Origin: Thioalkalivibrio versutus
GTDB lineage: Bacteria; Pseudomonadota; Gammaproteobacteria; Ectothiorhodospirales; Ectothiorhodospiraceae
DNA: 64,000 bases
Assembly (NCBI RefSeq): GCF_001999325.1
Contig: NZ_MVAR01000024.1
Location: forward strand, 1 to 64,000
Direction of reading: 5' to 3'
The notes beneath the pieces were generated by a model. That model had not been told where the DNA came from. It did no database searches and saw only the letters and a program-made list of their open reading frames with translations. Positions 28,039-36,396 of this stretch are shown piece by piece. Position 1 is the first letter of the stretch. Each line of letters starts with the position of its first letter. Made by a program: the position numbers and the translations under genes.

Positions 28039-28724
28039 GTCCAGTTGGCTTCGACTTCACGGCCACTGTACTGCCTGGCCTCACTCACTTCTCCAAAATC
28101 CGCCAGATTGGGATTCTGGGATCCTTGCAAGGCGATATCGCGTGCTCGAGTGGCCACTTGCATCTTCTCGAAACGTCCGTCCTTTCTTAGCTTCTCGAAC
28201 TGGCGGTGGGAATTGAACACCAATACCGGGTTGGTAAACCGTCTGGCGAGGCGCGAAGCGTTCGCGTGAAGCCCAATGGCAAAGAACGGATGCCCCGCTA
28301 TGCTCAGGCTGAACAGCGGGCTGTCACTATCGCTGTTGACATCGTCGGCGGGAGGATTGCCCGCCAGAATGTCCAGCTTGTGGATTCGCCACAACTGCGC
28401 CCACATCAAGGACTCGAAACGAAGCTCGCTCATATCGCCTGGGCCACTGAACAGGGCGACATAAGAGTGCACGATGTCCTCGTTGCAAGCACTGGCCTCG
28501 ATCAGGGCAACGAATCGAGAAAGATCATCCAGCATCGGTCGATCATTGCCGGAGTCCCCTAGTGCGCCGAACTCATGAGTTTCGATCGAGCCACGGGCCA
28601 AAGCGGACTTGGCGCCCACACAGGGATATGTAGCCTCGGCGAGCAACGCCAGAAAGCGCCCGCCCAGGTCCGGAAAGGGCTGGAGGCCCACTTCGTTAGT
28701 ACCAGGATCTCCAGGGTGTTTCAT
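28008..28724 (-). CDS. YqcI/YcgG family protein, GntA-like N-hydroxylase candidate
   Basis: 238 residues of the YqcI/YcgG family. Recognised parts are the N-terminal YPCVGAKSALARGSIETHEF with GALGDSGNDRPM, the central LMWAQLWRIHKLDI, and the C-terminal GHPFFAIGLHANASRLARRF followed by PVLVFNSHRQFEKLR. Characterised relatives, such as GntA of guanitoxin synthesis, are haem-dependent and hydroxylate guanidine nitrogens. Which substrate this one uses cannot be told. It heads the coupled trio with DUF1989 and MgtC. Base composition is a little lower in GC than neighbouring genes. Confidence 0.8.
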   Translation of the reverse strand: MKHPGDPGTNEVGLQPFPDLGGRFLALLAEATYPCVGAKSALARGSIETHEFGALGDSGNDRPMLDDLSRFVALIEASACNEDIVHSYVALFSGPGDMSELRFESLMWAQLWRIHKLDILAGNPPADDVNSDSDSPLFSLSIAGHPFFAIGLHANASRLARRFTNPVLVFNSHRQFEKLRKDGRFEKMQVATRARDIALQGSQNPNLADFGEVSEARQYSGREVEANWTCPFHFKEKP

Positions 28725-28778
28725 CCGCTTTTCGACAGGTCACCAATGGCCAACGGCGATCGGTGCTGGCCGGTAACC

Positions 28779-29096
28779 TCAGTGGTTCTTCCGCTTTCCA
28801 AGCGTACTGTCCAGGGAACGCCTCATCTTGCGTGCGGCACCGTCGACCGCCTGCCCCACGGTCGCGGCTTCATCGGTCACGGCTACGGGCTGGAGACCTT
28901 CGACCCTGACTTCCAGCAGACAGCGTATGTCGGCGTTGCCGGATTTCTTGTCACTGTTCTCGTCGCTGAGGTGAACCTCCACGCGCGTCACCTGATCCGC
29001 AAAGCGCTCCAGGACGTTTCTGATGGTGGCTTCGGTCTGCTCCGGCTGTGCACCGGACTGGTCGATGTTGTCATCCGTGTTGATCTGAATCTGCAT
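28779..29096 (-). CDS. short HPF/RaiA-like ribosome-associated protein
   Basis: 105 residues with the S30AE pattern: MQIQINTDDNID, then a helix region TIRNVLERFADQVTRVEVHLSDENS, a strand ADIRCLLEVRVEGLQPVAV, and a basic C-terminal helix GAARKMRRSLDSTLGKRK. It has no C-terminal dimerisation domain, so it is the short type that occupies the decoding centre of idle ribosomes. ATG at 29096 lies 10 bases after the baeRF3 stop; a GAGG site is present. Longer readings upstream would overlap baeRF3 and have no family match. Confidence 0.8.
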   Translation of the reverse strand: MQIQINTDDNIDQSGAQPEQTEATIRNVLERFADQVTRVEVHLSDENSDKKSGNADIRCLLEVRVEGLQPVAVTDEAATVGQAVDGAARKMRRSLDSTLGKRKNH

Positions 29097-29106
29097 GTCA
29101 CTTGCC

Positions 29107-30267
29107 TCAGTAGCGGTAGATTGCGGCGATTCCCGTACCGGTCGGCATCCGTTCCTTCGGCACCACGACCACCTCGCCGCCCATCTTGAGCACCAGGGCG
29201 CCCAGGTCATCGAGCACGTCGTCCGTTTCGGGGTGGGAGAGATCGTCGAACTCAAGCTCGCCGGTCGTCGCATCGACCCGACCGGGGATTTCCCGGCGCG
29301 CTTCGATCAGCAGGGTCGCCACGCGCCCGCCCACGGCGGCCCGGGCCACCTCGGCCAGGTCGTCGGAGCCGAGGCCCTTCGGCTGGTTACTGCCGAAGGC
29401 ATCCACCAGCCCGGCCAGGCGCTCGAGGTAGCGAGGTTCGATGGTTTGCCAGACCCGCTCGCGAAAGTCGTCGCTCGACGCAAGCGCATCCGGATGCACG
29501 TCCAGGCTCTCGGAAATCAGGAAAGGGTTGTGGCTGAGCGCGTGAAACATGTGGTGGTGCTCCGGCAGGGCGGCGAGTAGCAGCGGCAGGCCGGAGGGCT
29601 TGGAATGGTGTTCAAGGACCGCGCGATCGACTGCGCGGAAGAATCGCTCCGCGTCATCGTCCAGTTCGGCTTTTCGGCCCCCATGGCCATGGTGCATGGG
29701 GGCCTGGCCGCCGCCGCTGCCGCCATAGGCCGACACCGTCTGGCGGGAATCGGTGAGTTCGTCACCGAGCGCCTCGGTGATCGTCTGCGGCACGCCATCG
29801 GCAGGCGTGATCTCGTCCAGGGCATCACGGTTGCCCTCGAACACCTTCATCTCGTGCCGGCTCAAGGCGAGCACCTGATAGCGATCCGCCGATTGCAGGA
29901 TGCGCAGCAAGGGCTTGGTGTGGAAGCTGTCCGCCACAACCGCCAATTCGGGGACCGGGCGCTGGAGCTTGTAGACCCGAAACCGATTCCTGTCGCGCAA
30001 CACGGCCAGGCCGTCGAAGGTGCAGTTCCAGAACTCGCGATCGTCCGCGAGGGCCAGCAAGGGTTCGAGCAAGGGCTGGATCTCGTCGCTCGCAAACTTT
30101 TGTCGCAGCGAGTCCTCCAGCGCTTTCACCAGATTCTTGAAGCGTATTGGATCCTGCTCATTGTCCGGGTGGTCCCGATGAGTCGGTTGATAAAGCGAAA
30201 GGCACGGCGGGTCACAGTCATCCCAGAGGCCCGCCGCGGCGTCCTGGTCGACACGGTTCACTGACAT
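29107..30267 (-). CDS. baeRF family 3 (bacterial release-factor-like) protein
   Basis: 386 residues matching the bacterial archaeo-eukaryotic release factor family 3. Segments include CLSLYQPTHRDHPDNEQDPIRF-type N-terminus, FHTKPLLRILQSADRYQVLAL, a Gly/His-rich loop (about 182-197), AERFFRAVDRAVLEHH, LPLLLAALPEHHHMFHALS, and the C-terminal LMKMGG-like LVLKMGGEVVVVPKERMP. The loop includes a G-G-Q tripeptide at 186-188; whether it corresponds to the catalytic GGQ of eRF1 is not shown. ATG at 30267 chosen over 30306, which would add an unlikely leader. It is coupled to the hibernation factor downstream. Confidence 0.82.
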   Translation of the reverse strand: MSVNRVDQDAAAGLWDDCDPPCLSLYQPTHRDHPDNEQDPIRFKNLVKALEDSLRQKFASDEIQPLLEPLLALADDREFWNCTFDGLAVLRDRNRFRVYKLQRPVPELAVVADSFHTKPLLRILQSADRYQVLALSRHEMKVFEGNRDALDEITPADGVPQTITEALGDELTDSRQTVSAYGGSGGGQAPMHHGHGGRKAELDDDAERFFRAVDRAVLEHHSKPSGLPLLLAALPEHHHMFHALSHNPFLISESLDVHPDALASSDDFRERVWQTIEPRYLERLAGLVDAFGSNQPKGLGSDDLAEVARAAVGGRVATLLIEARREIPGRVDATTGELEFDDLSHPETDDVLDDLGALVLKMGGEVVVVPKERMPTGTGIAAIYRY

Positions 30268-30576
30268 TCCGGATCTCTCCAACAAGGCACACCATCCGTA
30301 TAGCACGCCGGCACGTCCATTTATGTGCGGCGTCGCGCTTAGCTCCGCACGGCCGATGGCACAAGCGCACCCCGATTCCAGCTCATGCCGACATGGCTGC
30401 CCCGGGCTTCTGTTCGCGGGTCCAGATGATCAGAGTGGTGCGCCACTCGGTGTGGCAACGCACCGACACAACGGTCCCGCCCGGTGACTCTACGGAGCAC
30501 ATCCGCCCGAACTGATTCGTCAGGAATTGCCGAGGGGCCTCTACACGCCAATCGGTCACCACTTGGAGGTGACAGC
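30268..30576. other. divergent spacer, baeRF3 / DUF2254
   Basis: About 309 bases between divergent genes that must contain both promoters. No convincing hexamer pairs, operator or RNA element was recognised apart from the GGAGGT site at 30565 that serves the DUF2254 gene. Confidence 0.4.
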
Positions 30577-31851
30577 ATGGGGGAGACGAACCGCGGCAGG
30601 CCACGGCCCCGCTGGGCCACCCTCCGCCTAGGCGAGATCACGGTGGCGATGGGCATGGCGATGGCGGCCGGTCTGGGCGTGGGCCTGGCGGCGTTGGCCG
30701 TGGACACCGTATGGCTGTGGCCTCCACCCGTCGAGCTCGGCACTGTGGGTAGCGCACGGGTCCTGCTGGGGTCAGTGACCGGGGGCCTGATTACGGTCGC
30801 GGTGTTCGGCCTCTGGATGCGCACCGTCGTGGTTGGCCTGATGGCCGCGCACTTCTCGCCCCGGACGCTGCTGACCTTTCTGGACGACCGCTTCCAGCGG
30901 AATCTGCTCGCATTCATGTCGGCAGGCGTCGTGGCCGTGCTGGTCATCCTGGTAAGGATGCCCTCCGACGAACAGGCGGCCGCGCCCATTGTGAGTACGG
31001 TGCTGGCGGTGATCATCGCACTGGCCGCGATGGCGGGCGTACTGCTGGCGATCCAGCACGCCACGCGCAGTCTGTCGTTGTCGGAGCTGGTCAGCCATCT
31101 CGCCGATAACGCCCTCAAGGTACTCGATCGCCACCCCGGGGCACGGCTCGAGATCACCGGGGTGCCGCCACCCACGTCCGCAGCGCAGACGGTCCTGGCC
31201 CCGGGCACCGGCTGGGTTACCGCCATCGACATCGACCGGATGCGCAAGGCGCTGCCGGCCGGCGGGGTCGTACATCTCCGTTGCCGCGTTGGCGAGTTTG
31301 TCACCCCCCGCTGCACGGTCGCGCTCGTCTCCCCCGCCGATGCCAACCTCGACAGCGTGGCCGAAGCGATCAGCCTTGCCCGCACCCGCAGCGCTGACCT
31401 GGACCTCGCGTTCGCCGTGAGCCAGCTGGTCGACGTCGGGACGTTCGCGTTGCAGGCACACGCGGACACCGCGACCGCCCACGAGGTGCTGGTCCACCTG
31501 GAAGCCGTCCTCGTGGAGATCGTCGAGCGTGGGCTGCCGCGGCTGCACGACAAGGACCAGGACGGCCGTTGTATCTACGACGAGTTCGGCTGGGACCCTG
31601 CCGACCTCGTGCAGTTATGCGCGGAACGACTGCGGGAGCCCGCCGCCCGCGACCCGGAAACGGCCCGGCACCTGATGCACATGCTCGATCGGGTCCGCGA
31701 GGCCGCCGAGGAACGCGAGGCGTTCGCGGTCCTCTCGGAGGTCCGACGCCAGGTGGAGATGGTGCTGGCTCTGGCAGACGCCAACGGAATGCTGGCTCGC
31801 GACCGTCAGCGACTTGAGCGGGAGGCCGAGGCTTTTGTCGAAGGTCACTGA
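30577..31851 (+). CDS. DUF2254 membrane protein, second copy
   Basis: 424 residues with the same plan as the protein at 21622: four N-terminal helices (ITVAMGMAMAAGLGVGLAAL, LLGSVTGGLITVAVFGLWM, FMSAGVVAVLVILV, IVSTVLAVIIALAAMAGVLL), then a soluble C-terminal half. The SPGTNDPGTA motif of the first copy is not conserved here, so this branch may differ in function. ATG at 30577 follows GGAGGT with ideal spacing; a reading from 30484 would add a non-hydrophobic leader. Family role unknown. Confidence 0.8.
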   Translation: MGETNRGRPRPRWATLRLGEITVAMGMAMAAGLGVGLAALAVDTVWLWPPPVELGTVGSARVLLGSVTGGLITVAVFGLWMRTVVVGLMAAHFSPRTLLTFLDDRFQRNLLAFMSAGVVAVLVILVRMPSDEQAAAPIVSTVLAVIIALAAMAGVLLAIQHATRSLSLSELVSHLADNALKVLDRHPGARLEITGVPPPTSAAQTVLAPGTGWVTAIDIDRMRKALPAGGVVHLRCRVGEFVTPRCTVALVSPADANLDSVAEAISLARTRSADLDLAFAVSQLVDVGTFALQAHADTATAHEVLVHLEAVLVEIVERGLPRLHDKDQDGRCIYDEFGWDPADLVQLCAERLREPAARDPETARHLMHMLDRVREAAEEREAFAVLSEVRRQVEMVLALADANGMLARDRQRLEREAEAFVEGH

Positions 31852-32195
31852 CGGGGCTCGGAGCGACGTCTTGTGGGACAGCACATCATGCAATCGACAC
31901 CCCCGCAAGCGACCCCGAAGAACGCCATGACCGGGCCGCAGCGCTGCTGGCGCACCCCCCCCTGCGGCGAAGCCCACGACGTCGGCGTCAGGGATACGCT
32001 GATTAACAGGCGAGCGCGGGACATCATGCAAAATAAAACTCATCAGAACCCGCGGCGGCATGATAACAAGTGCAAACCAGTTCAGACTTCTTGGGAAGTT
32101 ATCTCGTATTCCTGACATGGCTCCAAAAACACCAATATCCCAACCCACACGAACGGCCCTGCCAAGCCCTTCTGTTATTATTACCAACCCAATCC
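31852..32195. other. spacer before the RsbRD-PAS-GGDEF gene
   Basis: About 344 bases with no supportable gene. It includes one dispersed end-motif copy (31989) and two copies of CATCATGCAA (31885 and 32022 areas). GC content falls clearly after 32030, in step with the low-GC start of the following gene. Confidence 0.4.
31989..32008 (+). repeat. dispersed end-motif copy B
   Basis: CAGGGATACGCTGATTAACA, close to the right end of the 38748-39078 element (CTAGGGAAACACTGATTAA). No opposing copy is nearby, so this is a lone end. Confidence 0.5.
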
Positions 32196-33515
32196 ATGAA
32201 TACCCCTATGCGCCTCGCTGAATTTATCAGGAAAGAAATGGAGCCGATTCTTCAGGACTGGGAAGAATTTGCCGGAACCCTTCTTCATGCCAGCAAGATG
32301 GGGACGAGCGGACTGCGTGACCACGCCAGGGACATGCTGCTGACCATTGCCGACGACCTCGAGTCCCACCAGAGCGAGTTGCAACAGGCCGACAAATCGA
32401 AAGGCTGCGAACCGAAGACGGGGGACGAGTCCTGGGCAGAAATCCACGGCGGTGATCGACAGACCAGCGGCTTCAGCGTCATTGAGACCGTTTCCGAATT
32501 TCGCGCCCTGCGCGCGAGCGTGGTCTCACACTGGACGAAAGATTACCCAACGATCGCTGGCCAACAGCTTGAGGATCTCACCCGGTTTCATGAAGCGATA
32601 GACCAGGCCGTCGCCGAATCGCTGGAACAATATGCGACCGTCAAGGAGATGGAAACCCGACTGTTCGGGGCCATTCTGGTCGCGTCGCCAGATCCGATTC
32701 ATGTGCTGGACCCCGAGGGGCGATTTGTTTACGCAAACAAGGCCACCGCCGATCTTTTCGCTCTCGCGCCCGAGGCGATCATCGGAAAGTCCGGCTTTGA
32801 CCTCGGCTTCCCGTTCGCCCCGGCCTTCCAGCACAGCATCGACAAAGTCGTTGCCGACCAGTGCACGCAACGAGGAAAATTCGTCCACATGTTTCCCTCT
32901 GGTCAGGGTGATCGATTCGAGTATGTGCTTGCGCCCGTACTCGACGAGCATCGCAACACCGAAGCAATTGTCTGCACCTCTCGGGATATTACAAAACAAG
33001 CCGTCGCCGAGGAAAAAATATGGCATAACGCCAATCATGACCTGTTGACTGGGCTTCCGAATCGACGTCTTTTTCTTGATCGCCTGGAACAGGGCGTCAA
33101 CCATGCGAAACGCAGCGGCCAGTCCCTTGCGGTCCTCTTCATGGACCTTGATGGCTTCAAGGAGATCAACGACTCGTTTGGACATGAAGCGGGTGACCGC
33201 TTACTTTCGGAGGTCGCCGAGCGACTCACGCATTGCATCCGGGAGGAGGATACGGTTAGCCGCCTGGGCGGCGACGAATTTACCGTCCTGGTGACGGGCG
33301 TCAAACAGCTCAAGGATGTCGAGCGTGTGGCCAGAACCATTACTCGGGAACTCGCCAGGGCCATCGACATCGGGCAAACCTCTGTCCACATCTCCGCGAG
33401 CATTGGCATCTCGTTCTACCCCAAGGACGCGACCTCTCCGGTCTCTCTGCTGGAAGCGGCCGACAAGGCCATGTATCAAGCCAAAAAGAGCGGTTCGCGC
33501 TGGATGTCTGCCTAG
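32196..33515 (+). CDS. RsbRD_N-PAS-GGDEF diguanylate cyclase
   Basis: 439 residues. The N-terminal ~140 residues match the RsbRD_N co-antagonist domain (FIRKEMEPILQDWEEFAGTL, then SEFRALRASVVSHWTKD). A PAS domain follows (about 150-275; SPDPIHVLDPEGRFVYANKA). A C-terminal GGDEF domain (about 280-439) has the intact signature RLGGDEFTVL and HDLLTGLPNRRLFLDRLE, so c-di-GMP synthesis is expected. It is cytoplasmic. ATG at 32196 or 32208; no clear ribosome site at either. GC content is lower than average for the window, hinting at transfer. The stop codon lies within a dispersed repeat motif. Confidence 0.85.
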   Translation: MNTPMRLAEFIRKEMEPILQDWEEFAGTLLHASKMGTSGLRDHARDMLLTIADDLESHQSELQQADKSKGCEPKTGDESWAEIHGGDRQTSGFSVIETVSEFRALRASVVSHWTKDYPTIAGQQLEDLTRFHEAIDQAVAESLEQYATVKEMETRLFGAILVASPDPIHVLDPEGRFVYANKATADLFALAPEAIIGKSGFDLGFPFAPAFQHSIDKVVADQCTQRGKFVHMFPSGQGDRFEYVLAPVLDEHRNTEAIVCTSRDITKQAVAEEKIWHNANHDLLTGLPNRRLFLDRLEQGVNHAKRSGQSLAVLFMDLDGFKEINDSFGHEAGDRLLSEVAERLTHCIREEDTVSRLGGDEFTVLVTGVKQLKDVERVARTITRELARAIDIGQTSVHISASIGISFYPKDATSPVSLLEAADKAMYQAKKSGSRWMSA

Positions 33516-33526
33516 GTAAACACTGC
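33511..33526 (+). repeat. dispersed end-motif copy C
   Basis: CCTAGGTAAACACTGC. The TAG inside it is the stop codon of the diguanylate cyclase gene, just as copy A supplies the BLUF stop. Confidence 0.45.
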
Positions 33527-33811
33527 TCACGAACGTCACTCGCTTCCAGCGACCGGGCGGATGGCATCCGCACCTTCGGGATGAACCATCCCCTCCCCGG
33601 CACGCTACGTGCGGTTTCGCACGGACGCGCGTCTACAAGCGTCGCATCATCCCACTTGCGCCGTTGGCATGGTTGGTGAGCTGACCACTTGCGCTCGGTC
33701 ACCCCGCGCGTCGTGGACCGACCATGAAAGTGCCCCCCTGGCGTTTTTGGCGCCAGCCAGGGAGCCACTTCGCAATGCCTGGCCGCTACACCCGATTGGA
33801 GTACCTCCGCG
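33527..33811. other. spacer before cardiolipin synthase
   Basis: No supportable gene. A CTGGCG/CGCCAG hairpin with a T-rich loop lies near 33743-33762. Otherwise featureless. Confidence 0.35.
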
Positions 33812-35104
33812 ATGTCACTGGCTGGGAGCCGACGATCGATGTTCTGGGTTATTGGCATCACCGCGCTCGCCACCACCCTGACGCTGGTCCTGTTGCAAAA
33901 CTTCTCCACATCCGGGGAGGTGGTCGATCGCAAGATCGAACATCGCTACGCGGTCTCCGACCCGCAGTTTCGGCGCGAGATGTCCGTGATGCTGGGCCCC
34001 GCCATCGTGCGCGGCAATCAAGTGACCGCGTTGCAAAACGGCAACGAGATTTTCCCGGCAATGTTGCTGGCGATTCGCTCGGCACAAACCTCCATCACCT
34101 TCGAGACATTCATCTACTGGTCAGGCGAGATTGGAGCAGAGTTCTCGCAAGCCCTTTCCGAGCGTGCGCGCGCGGGCGTGCAGGTGAGCGTCATCATCGA
34201 CTGGGTCGGTAGCGCCAAGATGGATCAGTCGCTGCTGGATTCCATGCAGGCCGCCGGGGTGCAGCTGCATCGCTATCGGCCTTTGCGCTGGTACAACCTC
34301 GGACGCATGAACAACCGCACCCATCGCAAGCTTCTGGTGGTCGACGGTCGCATTGGCTTTACCGGAGGGGTGGGCATCGCGGACCAATGGACCGGCGACG
34401 GAGGGGACCCCGAGCAATGGCGTGATACGCACTTTCGGGTCGAAGGGCCCGTAGTGGCGCAGTTGCAGGCAGCCTTCAACGATAACTGGATCAAAAGCAC
34501 CGGCGAGGTGCGAAACGGCCCGAGCTACTTTCCGGCCCTGCAGGAGGAGGGCGAGATCGACGCGCACGTGTTTATCGCTTCGCCCTCCGGCGGCAGCGAG
34601 AGCATGCATCTAATGTACCTGCTTGCCATCGCAGCGGCCGAGGCGACAATCGACCTGGCCGCGTCGTATTTTGTGCCCGACAAGCTGTTGCTCGACGCCT
34701 TGGTGGCTGCGCGCGGTCGCGACGTCCGCGTCCGTATCCTGTTACCCGGACCACACATCGACGCGCTTACCGTCAAAATCGCCTCCAAGGCCGAATGGGG
34801 CGAGCTGCTGCGCGCGGGGGTCGAGATCCACGTCTATCAGCCCACCATGCTGCATACCAAGCTCCTGGTCATCGATACCGAGTTTGTCTCGGTCGGATCG
34901 ACCAATTTCGACATGCGATCGCTTCGGCTCAATGACGAAGCAAGTCTGAACATCTACAACGGCGCATTCGCCAGGCAGATGACGGACGTCTTCGAGACAG
35001 ACCTGCTGGCCGCAGAGCCGTATTCCCTTGGGCGCTGGAATAACCGCCCGCTGCGGGAAAAGCTCTCCGAGAAGCTCCTGCTACCGATCAAGTCCCAGCT
35101 CTGA
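33812..35104 (+). CDS. cardiolipin synthase, phospholipase D family
   Basis: 430 residues. One N-terminal helix (WVIGITALATTLTLVLLQ) anchors a cytoplasmic pair of phospholipase D domains, each with a full HKD motif: NRTHRKLLVVDGRIGFTGG (about residues 168-186) and LHTKLLVIDTEFVSVGSTNFD (split over the second site). It should condense phosphatidylglycerol into cardiolipin. The start may be 33812 or the ATG at 33839, which has a GGGAG site. Cardiolipin change suits the osmotic and envelope theme of its neighbours. Confidence 0.9.
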   Translation: MSLAGSRRSMFWVIGITALATTLTLVLLQNFSTSGEVVDRKIEHRYAVSDPQFRREMSVMLGPAIVRGNQVTALQNGNEIFPAMLLAIRSAQTSITFETFIYWSGEIGAEFSQALSERARAGVQVSVIIDWVGSAKMDQSLLDSMQAAGVQLHRYRPLRWYNLGRMNNRTHRKLLVVDGRIGFTGGVGIADQWTGDGGDPEQWRDTHFRVEGPVVAQLQAAFNDNWIKSTGEVRNGPSYFPALQEEGEIDAHVFIASPSGGSESMHLMYLLAIAAAEATIDLAASYFVPDKLLLDALVAARGRDVRVRILLPGPHIDALTVKIASKAEWGELLRAGVEIHVYQPTMLHTKLLVIDTEFVSVGSTNFDMRSLRLNDEASLNIYNGAFARQMTDVFETDLLAAEPYSLGRWNNRPLREKLSEKLLLPIKSQL

Positions 35105-35107
35105 TCC

Positions 35108-35140
35108 GGCGATGCCTCCACGCGGCGTGCAGGCATCGCC
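35108..35140 (+). terminator. hairpin after cardiolipin synthase
   Basis: Perfect nine-base stem GGCGATGCC/GGCATCGCC with a 15-base loop, beginning 4 bases after the stop. No T tract, so termination is uncertain. The remaining bases up to the CsbD gene (35141-35400) show nothing further. Confidence 0.45.
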
Positions 35141-35400
35141 ATCGGAACCCGCCTCGCTCGTGCGGAAGCCCTCGCAGGCCCCCTGCGCGCCACGCCCCTC
35201 CCACCGCTCATGATCCCACTGCGCCTCCAGCATCCCTGCACGCGGGCTCTTGATCCCGAGGCCTTCCAGGGCTTCTGTATATGTTGGGCAGCGCACAGAC
35301 CCACCCCCGGGCTTGCCCTAGTTTGGAAGCTTCAAGCTGCCTCTACTGACCGCGTGGAAGAGGCCGACAACGAGCGCTACCACTGCCTGGAGATTATCTG

Positions 35401-35580
35401 ATGAACAAGGATCAAACCAAAGGTCATGGGAAAGAAGCCAAAGGGAAGCTAAAAGAAGTTGCTGGCAAGGCTACCGGCGACAAGAGCACCGAGGTCAAGG
35501 GTAAGGCCGAAAAGCATGCCGGCAAGGCTCAAGCCAAGTACGGGGACCTAAAGAGCGACGCCAAGAAGAAAACCGAATGA
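35401..35580 (+). CDS. CsbD-like stress protein
   Basis: 59-residue, highly charged, Lys-rich protein with the CsbD pattern: MNKDQTKGHGKEAKGKLKEV, then AGKATGDKSTEVKGKAEKHAGK. CsbD-like proteins accumulate under general stress in many bacteria; molecular role unknown. A GGAG site precedes the ATG. The stop overlaps the start of the following PRC-barrel gene (ATGA), so the two are coupled. Confidence 0.88.
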   Translation: MNKDQTKGHGKEAKGKLKEVAGKATGDKSTEVKGKAEKHAGKAQAKYGDLKSDAKKKTE

Positions 35581-35984
35581 TCGGCTCTGCACCCGGCGCG
35601 GAAAGTGGCCAAGAAGCCTCCAACGACACACATGTCGGACCCACGCTAGTGAGCGCCAGCACCATTACCGGTGACGAGGTCTGCAACCTTCGGGAAGAGA
35701 AGCTCGGCAAGATCCTGGACGTGATGCTTGACATCAGCGAGGGCGAAATACGGTACGCGGTCCTGGCCTCAGGCGGTTTTCTAGGCATGGGTGACCGTTT
35801 ATTCGCGATCCCGTGGAAGGCCTTGAAGCACGACAAGGAGCACAAGCGATTTTTGCTTGACGCCGATCCCGAGTGGTTGAAGAACGCACCAGGGTTTCCC
35901 AAGGATGAATGGCCCAACATGGCCGACGCCACCTGGCATTCAACTGTGGATTCCTACTACGCCAGGGATCACGCTGCAGGGTGA
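35577..35984 (+). CDS. cytoplasmic PRC-barrel protein
   Basis: 135 residues with one PRC-barrel: STITGDEVCNLREEKLGKIL, VMLDISEGEIRYAVLASGGF and LGMGDRLFAIPWKALKHD, then a tail with LKNAPGFPKDEWP. Shares the GGFLGMG turn with the exported PRC-barrel protein at 20950. No signal peptide. Overlaps csbD by 4 bases, giving a CsbD/PRC pair commonly met in stress-protein neighbourhoods. Confidence 0.85.
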   Translation: MIGSAPGAESGQEASNDTHVGPTLVSASTITGDEVCNLREEKLGKILDVMLDISEGEIRYAVLASGGFLGMGDRLFAIPWKALKHDKEHKRFLLDADPEWLKNAPGFPKDEWPNMADATWHSTVDSYYARDHAAG

Positions 35985-36147
35985 TCGCGCGAGGTACCGG
36001 TGGAACCTTGTGGCCGGCTTAACCGTGTAGGCGGCCCCATGCATGGTGGACACTCTTAACGGTCGCGGTTTCCAGCACCGCGACTTTTCCCGAACGCCAT
36101 CATTGAATAACGGATTAACGACCCCTCATCCATTAGGACGATTAACC

Positions 36148-36381
36148 ATGGCGACTAATGAAACTCTGGCACTGAACAAGATCCTCGCAGTTGTTCTGCT
36201 TGTTGTGGGCCTGATCCTGCTGTTCTTTGCGTATCGCTCCTCCCAAAGTCTCGGCGACCAGGTGACCGAGGCCGTTACCGGCCGTTTCACGGACTCCACG
36301 ATTTGGTTTCTGGTCTTGGGCGCGGCTTCCGCAGCGGCCGGTGTCGGGTTGTTCTTCTTCGGCAAATCGTCAAGGACCTGA
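36148..36381 (+). CDS. DUF3185 small membrane protein
   Basis: 77 residues with two helices: NKILAVVLLVVGLILLFFAY and IWFLVLGAASAAAGVGLFFF. The polar link SSQSLGDQVTEAVTGRFTDS matches DUF3185. ATG at 36148; an ORF from 36043 would add an implausible leader. Function unknown. It starts the run DUF3185, AI-2E exporter, YqjE-like. Confidence 0.8.
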   Translation: MATNETLALNKILAVVLLVVGLILLFFAYRSSQSLGDQVTEAVTGRFTDSTIWFLVLGAASAAAGVGLFFFGKSSRT

Positions 36382-36396
36382 GCCAGGCCCCCCACA

